The notes: generated by a model from the sequence alone, not told the origin. Shown: positions 1 through 11,682, counted from the first letter of the stretch. The stretch is DNA of 64,000 nt from Glandiceps talaboti (GCF_964340395.1 NC_135550.1:5350601-5414600), one strand, 5' to 3'. Translations and numbers: made by a program.

Positions 1-57
1 ACATTCATTTAAAGATCAATCTGTATGACATGTCACCTAATATTATATGAAATGAAA

Positions 58-136
58 TCGAGCAAAGAAAAGTGTCGAACCCACGCCCCTGAATACTAGC
101 CAGAGTGCTCTATCCAGCTGAGCTAACGTATCAGAT
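58..136 (-). pseudogene. tRNA-like sequence (tRNA pseudogene or SINE head)
   Basis: Read on the - strand, an A-box-like TTAGCTCAGCTGG is followed by a GAGC D-stem partner, a CTCTG/CAGGG anticodon stem and a B-box-like GGGTTCGA. The 3' side of the T-stem does not pair with the 5' side and no clear acceptor stem closes, so this is a decayed tRNA or the head of a tRNA-derived SINE rather than a working gene. The anticodon loop would read AGT if a 7-nt loop is assumed. Confidence 0.4.
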
Positions 137-828
137 TCTGTGTGTCGTCCTGGTGTGTACCTTTGTATTGCTAGGCAGGGGAGAAGCCAACTGAATAACC
201 TGTAACCTTTCAACATAAGGATACAATGGATTCACAGGGTCTCTAGTCGCCAACTTAGGAATCGGTTTACTAAAGTAATAAGGATCTAAACAGTATGATG
301 CAAAGGCTGTTTAATAAATTTTCTCCGTATGTGTCGAGAGTTTTTCCTGGAGCGTAGTGTATACATAAGTGAAACTGCTTAATTTATTTATGTATATGTC
401 AGCACAAATCCGAGCGTGTCTTATGTCATACTCCGTTATAATATGCTACACAAACAAAACGGGTAAACATGCGAAATCACAAGCTATTGGTATTTCTGCA
501 ACATCACGGGTGGGACCGTTTTGATTAATTTTGTGTTCTATCCATTGAAGAAGAGTGATTTTGTCTAAATTAATAGAATCACACACAACCAATGGGCTGA
601 GATGGAATATCTCTCAAACGATCCGCAGGCAGATATATGGGAGGCAATATCTTGTTTGCAACGGAATACAAACTTGTAAAATGTTTTAACTATTATACGT
701 ACAATAATATACCTTTTATACATTTTTTTAGCTTTCCGCAATGTATTGAGTTACAAACACAAATTTGGTCGATGATGGTAAATTGCTTTATAATCCAAAA
801 TAAATACCCAATCGGTGCGTGATTAACA

Positions 829-2035
829 ACGTCCAAGTGAAATCCTAATCTTTCCAGAGATATGATTCGTTTTTTGACGTAATTTCAAACCATGAATACG
901 TTTTAAGCAATTGACATTTAGAAATACATGTAATTTTGAAGTTGGTTTTTGGATGTTGATATAGATTTTTGAACATTCGTTTTTTGAAACTCGTCGAAAA
1001 TCAAAACACGAACAATGTTTCACTTTCTTCAGCTGTTTTGGGGCACTTTTTATCGCTAAATTATTGCAATATCTGTGCCACTAGGCTCGAATCAAAGAGA
1101 CATTGCAGGGAAGCGAACCGGACGTCTTCGTTAATATCCCGTCGATCATAGGGCATGACGTGACACAACAAATCAATAGAAAACCGCCCACTTTGAGTAC
1201 GAGGTTATCACACCTCGGGTATAATAAAAGATGTCAGAATAAATATTTTTCATAAGTTTTCCATCTTGTAAAAGTTTTTCCAGCCGACACACTCCACTGG
1301 AGTCACTTTCAATTCGAAAACCTCCCGTCGATGCGAATTCGCATCGCCATCTTCGCTGCTCAGCCTTATGAAGTCTAACACTACAAACAGGTGTGTGCGA
1401 GTTAGGATAAAAACTGAATACTAATTAGATGGCGAATGACTTAGATTCAACCAATGGGTGAACATATTATAATATACTTTATACTCAAGGTAGGTTTGAC
1501 TAGTTTGACTGACGTCTACAAATATAGACATCAGCCTATCACAAATCATTAAATGAAAGTCACTCCTCAAATTTTAGCGAAAACTAAACTGTGTCTGTCA
1601 GTGTGATTTAAAAAATGAGAAAAACTGAGACGCATGCATGGGGAAAGAATGTATGACCATGATGACGCATTTTTTACTGGCATTTTAGCATACACACAAT
1701 GATTTTTGTTGTATAATTATGAAGAGACATTATACATTATACACATGTCAACGCTTTGATGTCATTTTTAGTAAACAAACTGCAAACTCAAAGAAACTGC
1801 AGATAGTACGAGTAAGAGGTGCCCCCTAACTTTCCAGTAAAACGTTGAAACGTTGTTCGTGGTTTGATTTTGATTGCATTTCAAAAAACGAATGTTCGAA
1901 TTTCGATATCAGCACCCTAAACACTAAGTTCCAAAATCACGTGTAATTGTTGATTTCTTAAACACGTACTCATGGTTTAAAATTACGTCAAAAAACGAAT
2001 CACACCATCCATAGATTAGGATTTCACTTGGACGT
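829..2035. mobile_element. Foldback element with ~195-bp inverted arms
   Basis: Bases 829-1025 and about 1840-2035 are imperfect inverted repeats of each other. Both ends open with ACGTCCAAGTGAAATCCTAA on the strand running inwards, and both arms contain a run ending in ATTCGTTTTTTGA. The 0.8 kb centre has no transposase reading frame, so this is a non-autonomous DNA element. No clean target duplication is visible; superfamily unknown. Confidence 0.65.
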
Positions 2036-2790
2036 CGTTCGTCATCCTCATCCATATGGCCAATCAATACTCACAACATACAGATATACTGATAGCGAAA
2101 CGTAGGTAGACCTGCTTTCCGTGCAGTGTATCGATATATTGTGTTTAAATGGGGAAGCACCTACTCGCACTGTTGTTCCAATCGTCAGTCTGTTCCATTT
2201 AAGACTATAACGTTGATTAGCCAGCCAACTAGCTTCCTCCCAATCAATCTCTTCTACGAGGTGCCGTGTCGTCTTGGACTGTGTGTTGAATTGTACTGAA
2301 CTCAACGGAGTTGGGGAAGTACTTGGTTGATTTTATTACATGGCCAATCTCCGTCTCCGTCTCTCTCTAGATGGGCTAAAAACGCAACTTAAATACATTT
2401 CATATTTTACATACATCTCTATTCTTAAAGCATGACTTATTCTTAAGTCTTATGAAAGACATCACCTGAGATTCAATATCCAATCACTTTGTTTAGATTA
2501 GTAATACAAGTGCATATCTCAAAGACCATTAAATAGTTGTGCAATATTATATTCATACTTTCCTCAGAACAAGCATTCGATGAAGTTCTCTAATTAACAT
2601 ATCATGTCATATTAAACTTGCTGACGCTTCAATCGTACTGACGCTTCGATCGTACAAACAATTCCGAAATACGCGATGTTGAGATGACGAAGATTTATGT
2701 TGTTACTTAATAGTCTAGACCAGCTGTTTTTCAAAATACATATTTTATAAACACAAGTTTCATCGTTTAGTTTCGCCGGTTTTGTTACAG

Positions 2791-2918
2791 TTTTGATTTG
2801 ATGTTCTGTAACTACTTGATGCAGTACCTGGATGATAGTGAAGCGAGGATGTTTGCTGCTAACGCTCTCACTTGGCTCACAGAAGGCGGGTACCTCTTCA
2901 CACGAGATGAGAACGAAG
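2791..2918 (+). CDS. PMT copy 1 exon (FCNYLMQYLDD region)
   Basis: 128-nt exon preceded by TTTTGTTACAG and followed by GTTAG. It has the same length and phases as 33720-33847 and encodes 42 whole codons ending TRDENE. Confidence 0.85.
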
Positions 2919-4357
2919 GTTAGTTAAACTACGACATTTATGTTTATATTAAGTTTCATTATACTGATTCCTTTTCCTGAGGTTTGTTCATAACTTGAGT
3001 GAATTTAGGCGTTTTTCTGTAAGATGCTTATAATAAGATGATTGCTTGTAGTTTGGGATAAGAGAAGATGGTATATTGGAATGGGCGATGGTGATATCTT
3101 TGGAGGAGGTGAATTATGGGATGGGAGAAGGTGATATCTTGGGATAAGAGAGGGTGATCTCTTTGGAAAAGGTAATATGTGGGATGGGAGGTGATATCCT
3201 GCGACAGAAGGTGGCATTTTTGGATGGAAGAAGATATCTTGGGATGGGAGAAGGTGATATCTTGGGATGGTGGGAGAAGACGATATATTATGAAGGGAGA
3301 ATTGTCTAGGGACAGGATAAGGTGATAATTTGGGATAGGAGAATGTGATACAATTCTAAATTGCATCAGTCCCACAAAATAAAATTGTACAGAAAAGAGG
3401 GTGTCTTACAAATTGAATGTAAGTAAAATAATTTGTTTATTTATCCCTTTTTCATCTAGTGATTAACGACTTTAATGAATTACCAGTGTCCTACCCTACT
3501 GTCAGTCGATCTCTATCATCGTACAAAGATATCCTTTCTGGAACACGTATTCCTGCCAAAAATAAAGATGAAAATTACCAGTTTTCGTTGGTGTCGATGA
3601 GTCAAGTACAGTCTGTGAAAGTAGTAAGCAATCTAACAGCAAAACGTTTACTGTGAACTTTGTAATTAGTTGATTTCATATTATTGTCCATCGATCATCT
3701 GGTATCACAGATATATCAATAGTTTTCCAAGTAGAATGATACTGTAACACCAGTTACTCAAATTGTACCTCACAAAAATGTTAATAGTTTTCATGAATAG
3801 CGCTTGCAATGTCCTAAAACAACTTACTACTTTATTACAATTTTCAACCTATTCTGCTTAAACCTGCAATACCTTTTTTTTCGCCAAAGATACAGTCATT
3901 AAAAACTGGTCATTACTTATAAAAAGACATTGTATCTGTTTATTAATGGTATTTGCACGTTTATGAGCGAAAGCTCCGTTTTAAATCTCCCATCATATTA
4001 AATACATGTATGTACCAGTTGTAACTCGAGTATCATTTCTCGATCAGACAACCACAAGATATGCATTGAGGATTGTTCAAAATACGAACAAGCGACCTAT
4101 CGGTCAGAATAACTCCACTGTTCTTTTTATATTTGGTAACATATAGAAGTGGTTCAGTTGTTCAGCTCTTCACTAGCAGTTTTGTTTCAGTGATGTAATA
4201 AAGTGGTTAGTGGTGTCATAGGATGTCTCACTATAAAACACATTTTACACAGAAAGTTGGTAAAATATTGTACTTTTATACCATAGTCACCATTTTATTA
4301 AAAAATCTACTGTTATGAAAATTACACAAAATCTCAGAAAAATAATGACTGGGAAAT

Positions 4358-4411
<54 letters not shown>

Positions 4412-7400
4412 TTTTTGAGGTTGGTTATAAATAATTCCAGTGTCTTACAGCTTTAACCCTGGAAAAATTTAATGATGAATGAAATAAACTAGGGATGTAA
4501 AATAATTTCGAGGCAATTCGAATTTCAATTTTCTAACAAAAACACTGTCCATAATTGTCAACAACATTCAACTTATAGTAGACATAACATCGTCTGATAT
4601 TTTAATTTACGGAGTGTCTTGTGACCGGCGCCTGTCAGCAGACTCGACCAATTTTTTTTCATCATTTCATTGTATTTAAACCCTGTACTTGACATTTCGC
4701 AATATTTATAATTCTCAACAAAATACCTCAACATGCCTCACCTCGTATGATCACTGACATGACCAGAGCAGAGAGAACTTTTTTCGGATTTACATGTAAA
4801 ACGGGAAAAGATACGCAAAACATAATGCAAAGTCTGAAGCCAAATTAAAGTTGTAATTATTTTAATTATTTTTACTTGCCAAATATTTGCATTTTGGAAA
4901 TGGCAAGACATGTTCATGTCGTTTACATGTAAACTGTCGGCCAATATACAAAGTTTGGTCGATTCACAGTACGTACTGCTCTTACACTTCAACCGCATGC
5001 CTAGGCCCCAGGGCCTTGGCATGCCTTGCCTTGCTTACGCGAGTTGTCTTCATTCTGGTTCACTGTCACTCCAAATTGCACGACAATATAGAATTAATCA
5101 CAAGTTACATGTTATCTGAAAACATCAAACTTTTGTAGTGGGTCTGAAGTGTGATTTTAGTGAGTACCAAGAACTCCCGCGTTGCTGCTTGCTGTGAAAA
5201 ATCGCCCGGTCAAACGAGGTCAGCTTCAACTTCCGAGTCAAATCAGTCGTTTTCTACCGAAAATTCTTGAACGGACTGTTACCAGTACCGTAGCCTGCGG
5301 GGGGGGGGGGGGGCAAGGGGGGCAGCTGCCCCCTCCCCCCTGAGATTTTGGAAAAAAAGAAAGAAAAAAAGCTACTTTTTTAATACATAGCGATTCTATT
5401 AAAATCGTTATTTACGTGACGATTCCTAGCATGTGTGATTTAAATGGACAATTCACTAATGTGACTGTACACTGACTCCTGGCTAATATGTATCTTATAT
5501 CGCTATTGTACGCTGGCTTAACTTGGAATAAAAATGTGTCCAGTTAAAAATTGAAACATTTTGCAGCAAATTAAAAATTCTTTGTACGGGAAAGTGCAAA
5601 AGAAGTGCGCACATGCACTGTGCGTTGTCCGCGAGTAACAGTAGTCTTGAAAGTCTCCTTCATTTGAAGATAGCAAGTCGCAATTATAATGTCAGCCAGT
5701 GAAACTAAAAAAAAAGACGGAAAAAGTCCTTCAACGTGAGGTCGCCTGCTATGCTGCATGCAGTGACTCCGAAGATGCTCTCGATCTCATTTACATCTTT
5801 TTAGTGCACATTGGATATTTAATCTCAATTCACGCTTGTATGCAACATCAGAGCCAAGTAAACCACTGTATAAGATATTATATTATTTGGAATAGACTCA
5901 AATGTATAATACATGTACTATTCAAAAAATATAAAGAAATGTCCTTAATTTTGAAAAAATGCGAAGCCCGCATGAGGATATATTGCCCATCACCAGAAAA
6001 GAATATATGGGTAGGTTGAACAACTTTCAAAGTAGTTGCCGAAAAGATGTCACATTCAAAGTAAAAAAAAGGATGGTGCTTTCTCAAATAAGTAAAACAA
6101 CAAAATAACCATTTTTTACCCAGCTCCCAAAACTCCCAAAACTGTTATGTCCTCGTTTATGTCGGAACCCAAGGTGAACTCAGTGAATTCTCCTTGTAAT
6201 TATCATTATAATGGAAATTGAAGTTTGGATTTTGATGTCGAAGGTACAGCTCTGTTTACAAATTCAGGGCCATTCTTTCCATAGCAAATTGTCGCTTTAA
6301 AATGAATTGCAGAATAACGCTAGTGTCAGTGTGCAATATATCAGTGTGAAATATCTTCAAATAGTGGATCTTAAACTGCATACCTAGTTTAATAGTTTTT
6401 CAGGGCCACCAAATATTCCAAAAAGAGATCTGCCGTTTTATCAGTATAAAATGTTTTAATGTAAGGAACAAGATGTAAATGAGATCGAGCGCATCTTCGG
6501 AGTCACTGCATGCAGCATAGCAGGCGACCTCACGTTGAACGACTTTTTCCGTCTTTTTTTTGAGTTTCACTCGCTGACATTATAATTGTGACTTGCTATC
6601 TTCAAATAAAGGATACTTTCAAGACTACTGTTACTCGCGGAAAATGCGCAGTACATGTGCGCACTTCTTTTGTACTTTCCCGCACAAAGAATTTTTAATT
6701 TGCTGCAAAAAATTACAATTTTTAACTGGACATATTTTTATTCAAAGTTAAGCCAGGGTACAATAACAATATAAGATACATATTAGCCAGGAGTCAGCAG
6801 TGCACAGTCACTTTATTAGTGAACTATCCATTTAAATCGCGCATGCTAGGAATCGTCACGTAAATAACGATTTTAATAGAATTGCTATGTATTCAAAAAG
6901 TAGCTTTTTATCTTTCTTTTTTCCAAAATCACGGGGGGGGGGGGGGGCAGCTGCCCCCTTGCCCCCCCCCCCCCCCCGCAGGCTACGGTACTGCTAGTTG
7001 AAAATACCCTAAAATAAGGCCCGTGAGAAGCCATTCACAGTGCAATGGTCGCGATCTGGATGGAGGATAGATTGTATACAAATGAGGGTATTGCGGACTG
7101 GCTGACTATGTAGAAGGGGTGCAGAATTTGGATTTGAAGTTTACAACCCTGTTTCAAACAAAAACACTTGTCATTTGGGCACACAATGCATAGAATTATG
7201 ACTATAGCACATGTTACATTGCTTTTTTGACGTTAATAGTGTCTTTTGAAAAGTGACAGTTTACTTAAAGTCTCATGGACTGATTTCCAATATGGCGTCG
7301 GTCATAATGCTCATTAACATATTAATTTTTTTGTTAAATTACAAAAAAAAATCATCAAAAATAGAAAAGATGATGTGCTGACTTGAAATTAACAAATCTG

Positions 7401-8353
7401 AGTAAGCTACCCTCTGCGCATCAACACACCAGATATCAAAGCAATCTGACAAGTATTATTTGAGGAGATGATGAAAATATCATTTTTGAAAAAAAATCGT
7501 AAAAAATTGAAAATGGCACAGATCAACTTGGCATGAACAAATCTGAATAGCCTCCCCCAGGGAACATGCACACCAAATATCAAAGTAATCTGACCGTCAC
7601 TTTCGGAGAAGATGATTAAAATAAAAAAAGTTGATTGACACCTATATGATTCACTTATACTCTATACCTCTATACCCACCTATACCTAAAGCTACGCTTT
7701 CAGCTTTCGCTGACAGTGTAGCTAATAATTAGACATTGCAGATGTTAAATCAGTAGTCAATATTATCCATATAATCAGTACAGAAAGTGGTTGAAATCGT
7801 GATCGGCGTTGAGGGCGCTGATTTTGGGACTCAATTTGATTTGATTGATCTTATTTACAGCTACAAAACATACGTTTACCTACAGGTGATTCAATACTAT
7901 TCAGGATGTACGGTATTGTGAATAAGTTATGTTATCTAACAAAACCATTTTGAATCATAATGTTTTGGTTGCAACTTTTTATTTGAAAACAAATAATTCC
8001 ATAGATATTTTTAGCGGTCAGGAACTTTGTAATATTGTTTGTTGATTTATGAATTTCATTAATTCGTATCATCAGCTTTCTATTAATGCAATGATATGTC
8101 TTACTCATGTCATAATTGTGTCTGTCACATTTCTTCAGCTTAGTCTGAGTTTGATTTTGGCAGTCTGGTTCAAGAGTTCACCCAGTTAGATATTTCAACA
8201 ACAATTTGGGGTAATTTCTCGTAGTCAATTGTTGTTGTTTTTTAAATCGTAACCTATAACTTAAGTCACATATTTTTTCATATTCTATATTTACAGTTGT
8301 GCGAACCCGAATTCTACTTCATTCATCACAAAATCCGATGTTCCAAAAACTGA
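2791..8353 (+). CDS. PMT copy 1: phosphoethanolamine N-methyltransferase-like, last three exons (5' end outside window)
   Basis: SAM-dependent methyltransferase of the class I fold. Exons 2791-2918, 3460-3623 and 8297-8353 join in frame (phases 1 and 0) with AG/GT borders and encode the C-terminal ~115 residues ending at TGA 8351-8353. The segment begins FDFMFCNYLMQYLDD, the post-motif region of the fold, and continues through a SYKD block to a short C-terminal strand (FYFIHHKIR). Each exon has a counterpart with the same phase in PMT copy 2. Homologues in plants, nematodes and other animals methylate phosphoethanolamine towards phosphocholine in the cytosol; that role is inferred. The AdoMet motif I exon must lie left of base 1, so whether this copy is intact cannot be judged. 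A different small-molecule methyltransferase is possible. Confidence 0.75.
3030..3360. repeat. Degenerate GGGAGAAGGTGATATCTT minisatellite
   Basis: About ten imperfect copies of a 20-25 bp purine-rich unit (TTGGGATGGGAGAAGGTGAT and variants) fill most of the short intron of PMT copy 1. The apparent - strand open frames over it come from the repeat. Confidence 0.8.
3460..3623 (+). CDS. PMT copy 1 exon (SYKD region)
   Basis: Acceptor TTCATCTAG precedes base 3460; the first two bases complete a Val codon. I chose the donor GTAAGC at 3624 over GTAGTA at 3621 because it gives the same C-terminal length (QVQSVKV) as PMT copy 2 (QVESIMK). Ends in phase 0. Confidence 0.8.
3624..5282. other. Intron sequence of PMT copy 1, left of the inverted-repeat element
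   Basis: Unassigned AT-rich sequence apart from a (CA)n microsatellite at 4359-4409. No exon-like block was recognised. Confidence 0.5.
4359..4409. repeat. (CA)n microsatellite
   Basis: About 25 uninterrupted CA units in the third visible intron of PMT copy 1. Confidence 0.95.
5283..6993. mobile_element. DNA transposon with ~0.5 kb terminal inverted repeats, non-autonomous
   Basis: Bases 5283-5799 and 6470-6993 are inverted copies of each other over their whole length, with only scattered differences. The outer ends read CAGTACCGTAGCCTGC followed by a G run and the self-complementary GGGGCAGCTGCCCC. The 0.67 kb centre has no transposase. CAG...CGTAGCC ends followed by G/C tracts recall hAT- or P-type non-autonomous elements, but no matching 8-bp target duplication is visible (ACTGTTAC against CTAGTTGA), so the superfamily is open. 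It lies in the intron before the last exon of PMT copy 1. Confidence 0.8.
6994..8296. other. Remaining intron of PMT copy 1 with a dispersed-repeat tail
   Basis: 7380-7640 has two imperfect copies of a phrase around CACACCAGATATCAAAG / CACACCAAATATCAAAG with AATCTGAC after it, the style seen in the 3' parts of the repeat families at 35.5 and 49.1 kb. The rest is unassigned. Confidence 0.4.
8297..8353 (+). CDS. PMT copy 1 terminal exon
   Basis: Acceptor TATATTTACAG, then LCEPEFYFIHHKIRCSKN and TGA. It starts in phase 0 and aligns with the terminal exon of PMT copy 2 (DFYFIYQKSRL, stop). The intron before it is 4.67 kb and holds the large inverted-repeat element. Support is homology to the second copy plus splice-site agreement. 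Confidence 0.7.
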   Translation: MCEPEFYFIHHKIRCSKN

Positions 8354-8474
8354 CTGGACTACACAAAAGGAAGGCGGGTTTTCCATGGTCCAATTCTTTT
8401 CTTTTAGTACTTTGTGGATAAATGGTGAATCTTGGTAAATGGTGATTTCATTGTTTATCTTTGTTCCACAATCC

Positions 8475-8720
8475 TCGACAAAGTAAACATGTACATTTCA
8501 GTTTATTACTGCAGTATTTGTAGAGGGCTATGGTGGAACAGTAAATGTAGCTTGTACAAAGTAAACATGTGCATTTCAGTTTTTATTACTGCAGTATTTG
8601 TAGAAGGCTATGGTGGAACAGTAAATGTAGCTTGTACAAAGTAAACATGTACATTTCAGTTTATTACTGCAGTGTTTGTAGAAGGCAATGGTAAAACAGT
8701 AGTAAATGTAGCTTGTCATT
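8475..8720. repeat. ~79-bp tandem repeat, three units
   Basis: Units begin AAAGTAAACATGTACATTTC at about 8480, 8559 and 8639 and run through CTGCAGTATTTGTAGA and GTAAATGTAGCTTGT. Two units of the same repeat occur at 13075-13230. Confidence 0.85.
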
Positions 8721-9314
8721 TGATCATAAATGTTGTGTGTGACATTTGATGTAAACGTGTATGGATCGGTGTTAGTGCTAGTATACACGAACATATTGAC
8801 TGACAGTAATATTACCATTGTGTCAGCAGACGACAATTACCACTGTCAATGATTTCAAAAACTATCAGTACCAGATTTAAACTGAATGCCTTCAGTAAGG
8901 GTATACTCTTGCAATTTCATGATTTTTGCAAGAAATTTAGCTCTATATATATATCTGTGATTCGTCAAGTCCCAATGAAAGTTAGTTGTCAAAAATGTTG
9001 TTGAAATGCCCGCCTCGCCTCCTATTCTCAACACAGGAAAGCTTACTATCCTCGACTTCACTCCGCTTTCGTGATCCCCCACATACCCGGGATATGGCAT
9101 GTGCGTGTTGAACTTCCTTCTGTCCCACCACGAGTTTACACATTTACACTACAGGAAAATGGTCAAGATTTTGTTGAGTGGCGTGCCCTCACTGTACACT
9201 AATTATATAGAGGTCAATGTATAGGTTACCATCATTGATACATTGTCGCAAAATTTTCTTCGTAGGCAAGGCGAGGCATGGTCTATATTCCATATTTTGT
9301 CCACACACACATTT

Positions 9315-9788
9315 GGGTATAAATTATAGATTATTACACTTGATAAATATGTGAGAGTTTATTTATATCCTGAGATACAGAGCTAGATAAATGATTATGT
9401 ACAAGCCTTGCAACAAACAGCTGTAGTTTGTTATCGAGAGAAATCGGAAAAGAACATGGTAAAAAGGAGACGGTTCGAGGTCAATGTAATACTTCCTAAA
9501 CTTCTAATCGAAAATCTAAAAAGACACGATTTCTCTTTATTCATCTGCGTTGGGTATAAATTATAGATTATTACACTTGATAAATATGTGAGAGTGTATT
9601 TATATCCAGTGATACAGAGCTAGATAAATGATTATGTACAAGCCTTGCAACAAACAGCGGTAGCTTGTTATCGAGAGAAATTGGAAAAGAACACGGTAAA
9701 AAGGAGACAGTTCGAGGTCAATATAATACTTCCTAAACTTCTAATCGAAATCTAAAAAGACACGATTTCTCTTTATTCATCTGCGCAT
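9315..9788. repeat. 237-bp tandem duplication, two units
   Basis: GGGTATAAATTATAGATTAT starts at 9315 and again at 9552. The two 237-bp units differ at only a handful of positions. Confidence 0.95.
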
Positions 9789-10066
9789 TAGTGTGTGAAA
9801 TTTGACAATGATAAGTCCATATTTGATGAAATTGAAACGATGATAACTATTTCACCTGTTTGTGAACTTCGCGCTCATTGTAAACCTATTTTAAGGCCAA
9901 GAAAAAAAATTGTTTCCTGTTGAGTTTGAATCACTTAAATACCTTACCTCAGTCTTCTTTTTTTCTCGTGTTTGTCGGCCAGCCAATGCAGAGTGCAGAT
10001 CCAAGGGAAACACAAAATAAGGTAGGCACAAAATCCCTGAAAACAGAGTCTTTCTCAGTATAGAGC

Positions 10067-10302
10067 ACGAGTATAAAGTTGGCGTCAGATTCAGATTCAT
10101 GTAGCGTCATATTGAGCGTCATATATCCTCAGATCCGAATACACCCGACGACAGTAGTGAAGCAGAATCCTTCCCCTCAACGGTAAATATTTCAGGTTTG
10201 AGTCTGTCGGGTGTCTTCGGATCTGAGGCCATATGACGCTCAGTATAACGTTCATTAAGATAATGCTCCTGAATCTGAATCTGACGCCAACTTTATACTC
10301 GT
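10067..10302. mobile_element. Hairpin MITE, family shared with 48456-48567
   Basis: The block reads ACGAGTATAAAGTTGGCGTC at the left and its complement at the right. Inner arms (TAGCGTCATAT, CTCAGATCCGAA, CACCCGACGACA) also pair, so it is a near-complete palindrome of about 236 bp. A shorter member with the same ends lies at 48456-48567. Confidence 0.8.
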
Positions 10303-10506
10303 TCGATCGATTAATTACTCAAATTGGTCAATAATATTCATCGGATTATTACCAAAACCTGATCAGTTCTGGCCATTACCCTGCGAAGCATGTCTATGAA
10401 ATTTCGTTCGAATTGATACAGCCGTTGTTTCGGAAATCGTGACACATACACACACGCACAGACACACAGACTTCATCGGTATATTATAACCTTCCTTACG
10501 GAAGGT

Positions 10507-10680
10507 AAAAATCAACAAAGTACACGACCGTTGGAATTGGACACGTGATAATGGTCACGAATATGGCGACTTTTTCTGCATCCCACAGTTCAACAGATCG
10601 ACGTACATACTACCGAAGCACCCACACGTACGCGCACTCTTCTGATGTATTAGTGTGTTGAGAACATATAAGAGGTGAAC
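10507..10680. repeat. Segmental duplication, copy A right part
   Basis: AAAATCAACAAAGTACACGA through the ACGCGCACTCTTCTGATG phrase corresponds to 13402-13565 in copy B. Confidence 0.75.
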
Positions 10681-11150
10681 CATTTGATATCCGGGGGGGG
10701 GGGGGGGGCTTTGAAGATTAGGGAACTGGCACACCCGCCATGTTGAATGTTGCATCATGGGAAATATAATAAATACTAATCAAATAGTATTGTAAACAAT
10801 AATTTTACATTGTTTGTAACCACAAATGACCATTCATAGGTACCCTGACCATTGTGGGAGGTTTATTTTATCGGTAGCCCCTGATTAGGTATTACAATAA
10901 CCACAGATAATCCCATAGTCCTTTGCGTCTGAGTCTGGATTACAAGTTCCCTATTACATCAATAACCTCTATGATGCACGTGCACCCTGGGTATAATGAA
11001 TGTATGTATGTACTAAATTATATAGAACTGTGAATATGCACTCAAACATCTCAGGACGTGTTCTTTGTTTTGTTTGGAGTATGTGTAGTTATATAGTGAG
11101 TTGATGATGCAAACCCTACGCGCATACGGGATTCTAGTCTATCAGCTAGC
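10681..11150. other. Intergenic sequence with a poly-G run
   Basis: A G tract lies at about 10692-10709; otherwise nothing recognised. Confidence 0.5.
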
Positions 11151-11219
11151 CCTCGGATGTTCTTCCGATAAAATACGACACACAGCCGAACAACGCTATC
11201 GAGGATGGAACATCCGAGG
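11151..11219. mobile_element. 69-bp hairpin MITE core, copy 1
   Basis: CCTCGGATGTTC at the left and GAACATCCGAGG at the right. The whole 69 bp matches the reverse complement of 34569-34637 with few changes. Flanking CTAGTCT/CAGCTAG words are also shared, so the full element is somewhat longer. Confidence 0.75.
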
Positions 11220-11334
11220 CGCAAGCCCTCACATGTGAACTTCGTTCGCTTATAGTTATAGCATCGAAAGAAAGCCCGAACGTCTAGCAGCAAGACTAAC
11301 GGGATTCCTGAACAACCTGTTACCACAATGAAAC

Positions 11335-11403
11335 GAGTGTAAACATCTACTGATCCGACTAATGGTGTATTACCATGAGTCGGATCAGTAGATGTTTACA
11401 CTC
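11335..11403. repeat. Perfect 26-bp-arm palindrome
   Basis: Arms 11335-11360 and 11378-11403 are exactly complementary (GAGTGTAAACATCTACTGAT then CCGACT). The 17-nt spacer contains a further ATGGT/ACCAT pair. A single arm recurs at about 35332-35358. Confidence 0.9.
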
Positions 11404-11640
11404 ACGGCATAATGCGTTAATTTGGGCAAATAGTGAGTTTGTTCTAGAAAGCTACTAATTAATGCAGAGCTGATAAACTCAGATAAGACATTGATATCAG
11501 GTAGGAAATAGACAAAAACAGTGAGAGGAAACAGTATTTAAAACTTTATACTTTATGCTTTGAAATATACAGAAAATAATATTAGAAATCCGGAAAATCG
11601 CGAGTACAAAATTGATTATTTGTCCTTTACCCTGTGGTAA
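11370..11640 (-). repeat. Dispersed repeat, inverted copy of 35085-35365
   Basis: Read on the - strand it contains CGCGATTTTCCGGATTT, GTTTCCTCTGACT-like, CATTAATTAGTAG and AACATCTACTGATCCGAC in the same order as at 35085-35365. Confidence 0.75.
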
Positions 11641-11682
11641 GTATCAAAAATATCATTCTGTTCATGCACTATGTAGAGTCAT

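Larger units (their letters stand above)
1..2790. other. Non-coding sequence left of PMT copy 1 exon (probable intron)
   Basis: By analogy with PMT copy 2, the exon before 2791 should lie about 3 kb upstream, so this stretch is probably the intron between the third and fourth core exons of PMT copy 1. I find no match to that missing exon here. The stretch holds the tRNA-like remnant, the foldback element at 829-2035 and otherwise unassigned AT-rich sequence. About 1662-1770 resembles 58837-58935, a dispersed repeat. Confidence 0.5.
8297..8871. repeat. Segmental duplication, copy A left part
   Basis: From the terminal exon of PMT copy 1 through about 8871 the sequence matches 12908-13400. Shared landmarks are the exon end, TGGTCCAATTCTTTTC, TTGTTTATCTTTGTTCCACA, the ~79-bp tandem units and TGACTGACAGTAATATTAC (TTGACTGACAG core). 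Confidence 0.85.
8872..10506. other. 1.64 kb insertion inside duplication copy A
   Basis: Copy B runs straight from ...TTATCAGTA to AAATCAACAAAGTACAC at about 13400, whereas in copy A these halves are separated by this block. The insert ends with a (CA)-rich tract and the small hairpin ACCTTCCTTACGGAAGGT (10489-10506), and it contains the 237-bp tandem duplication and the hairpin MITE below. It carries no recognisable coding sequence. It may be a composite of several insertions rather than one. Confidence 0.7.

Noticed and set aside
58-136. Functional tRNA gene
   Set aside because: The T-stem and acceptor stem do not pair, so it is listed as a tRNA-like remnant.
2048-2305. 85-residue - strand ORF
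   Set aside because: Ordinary composition but no recognisable domain, partner exon or regulatory signal. Probably chance.
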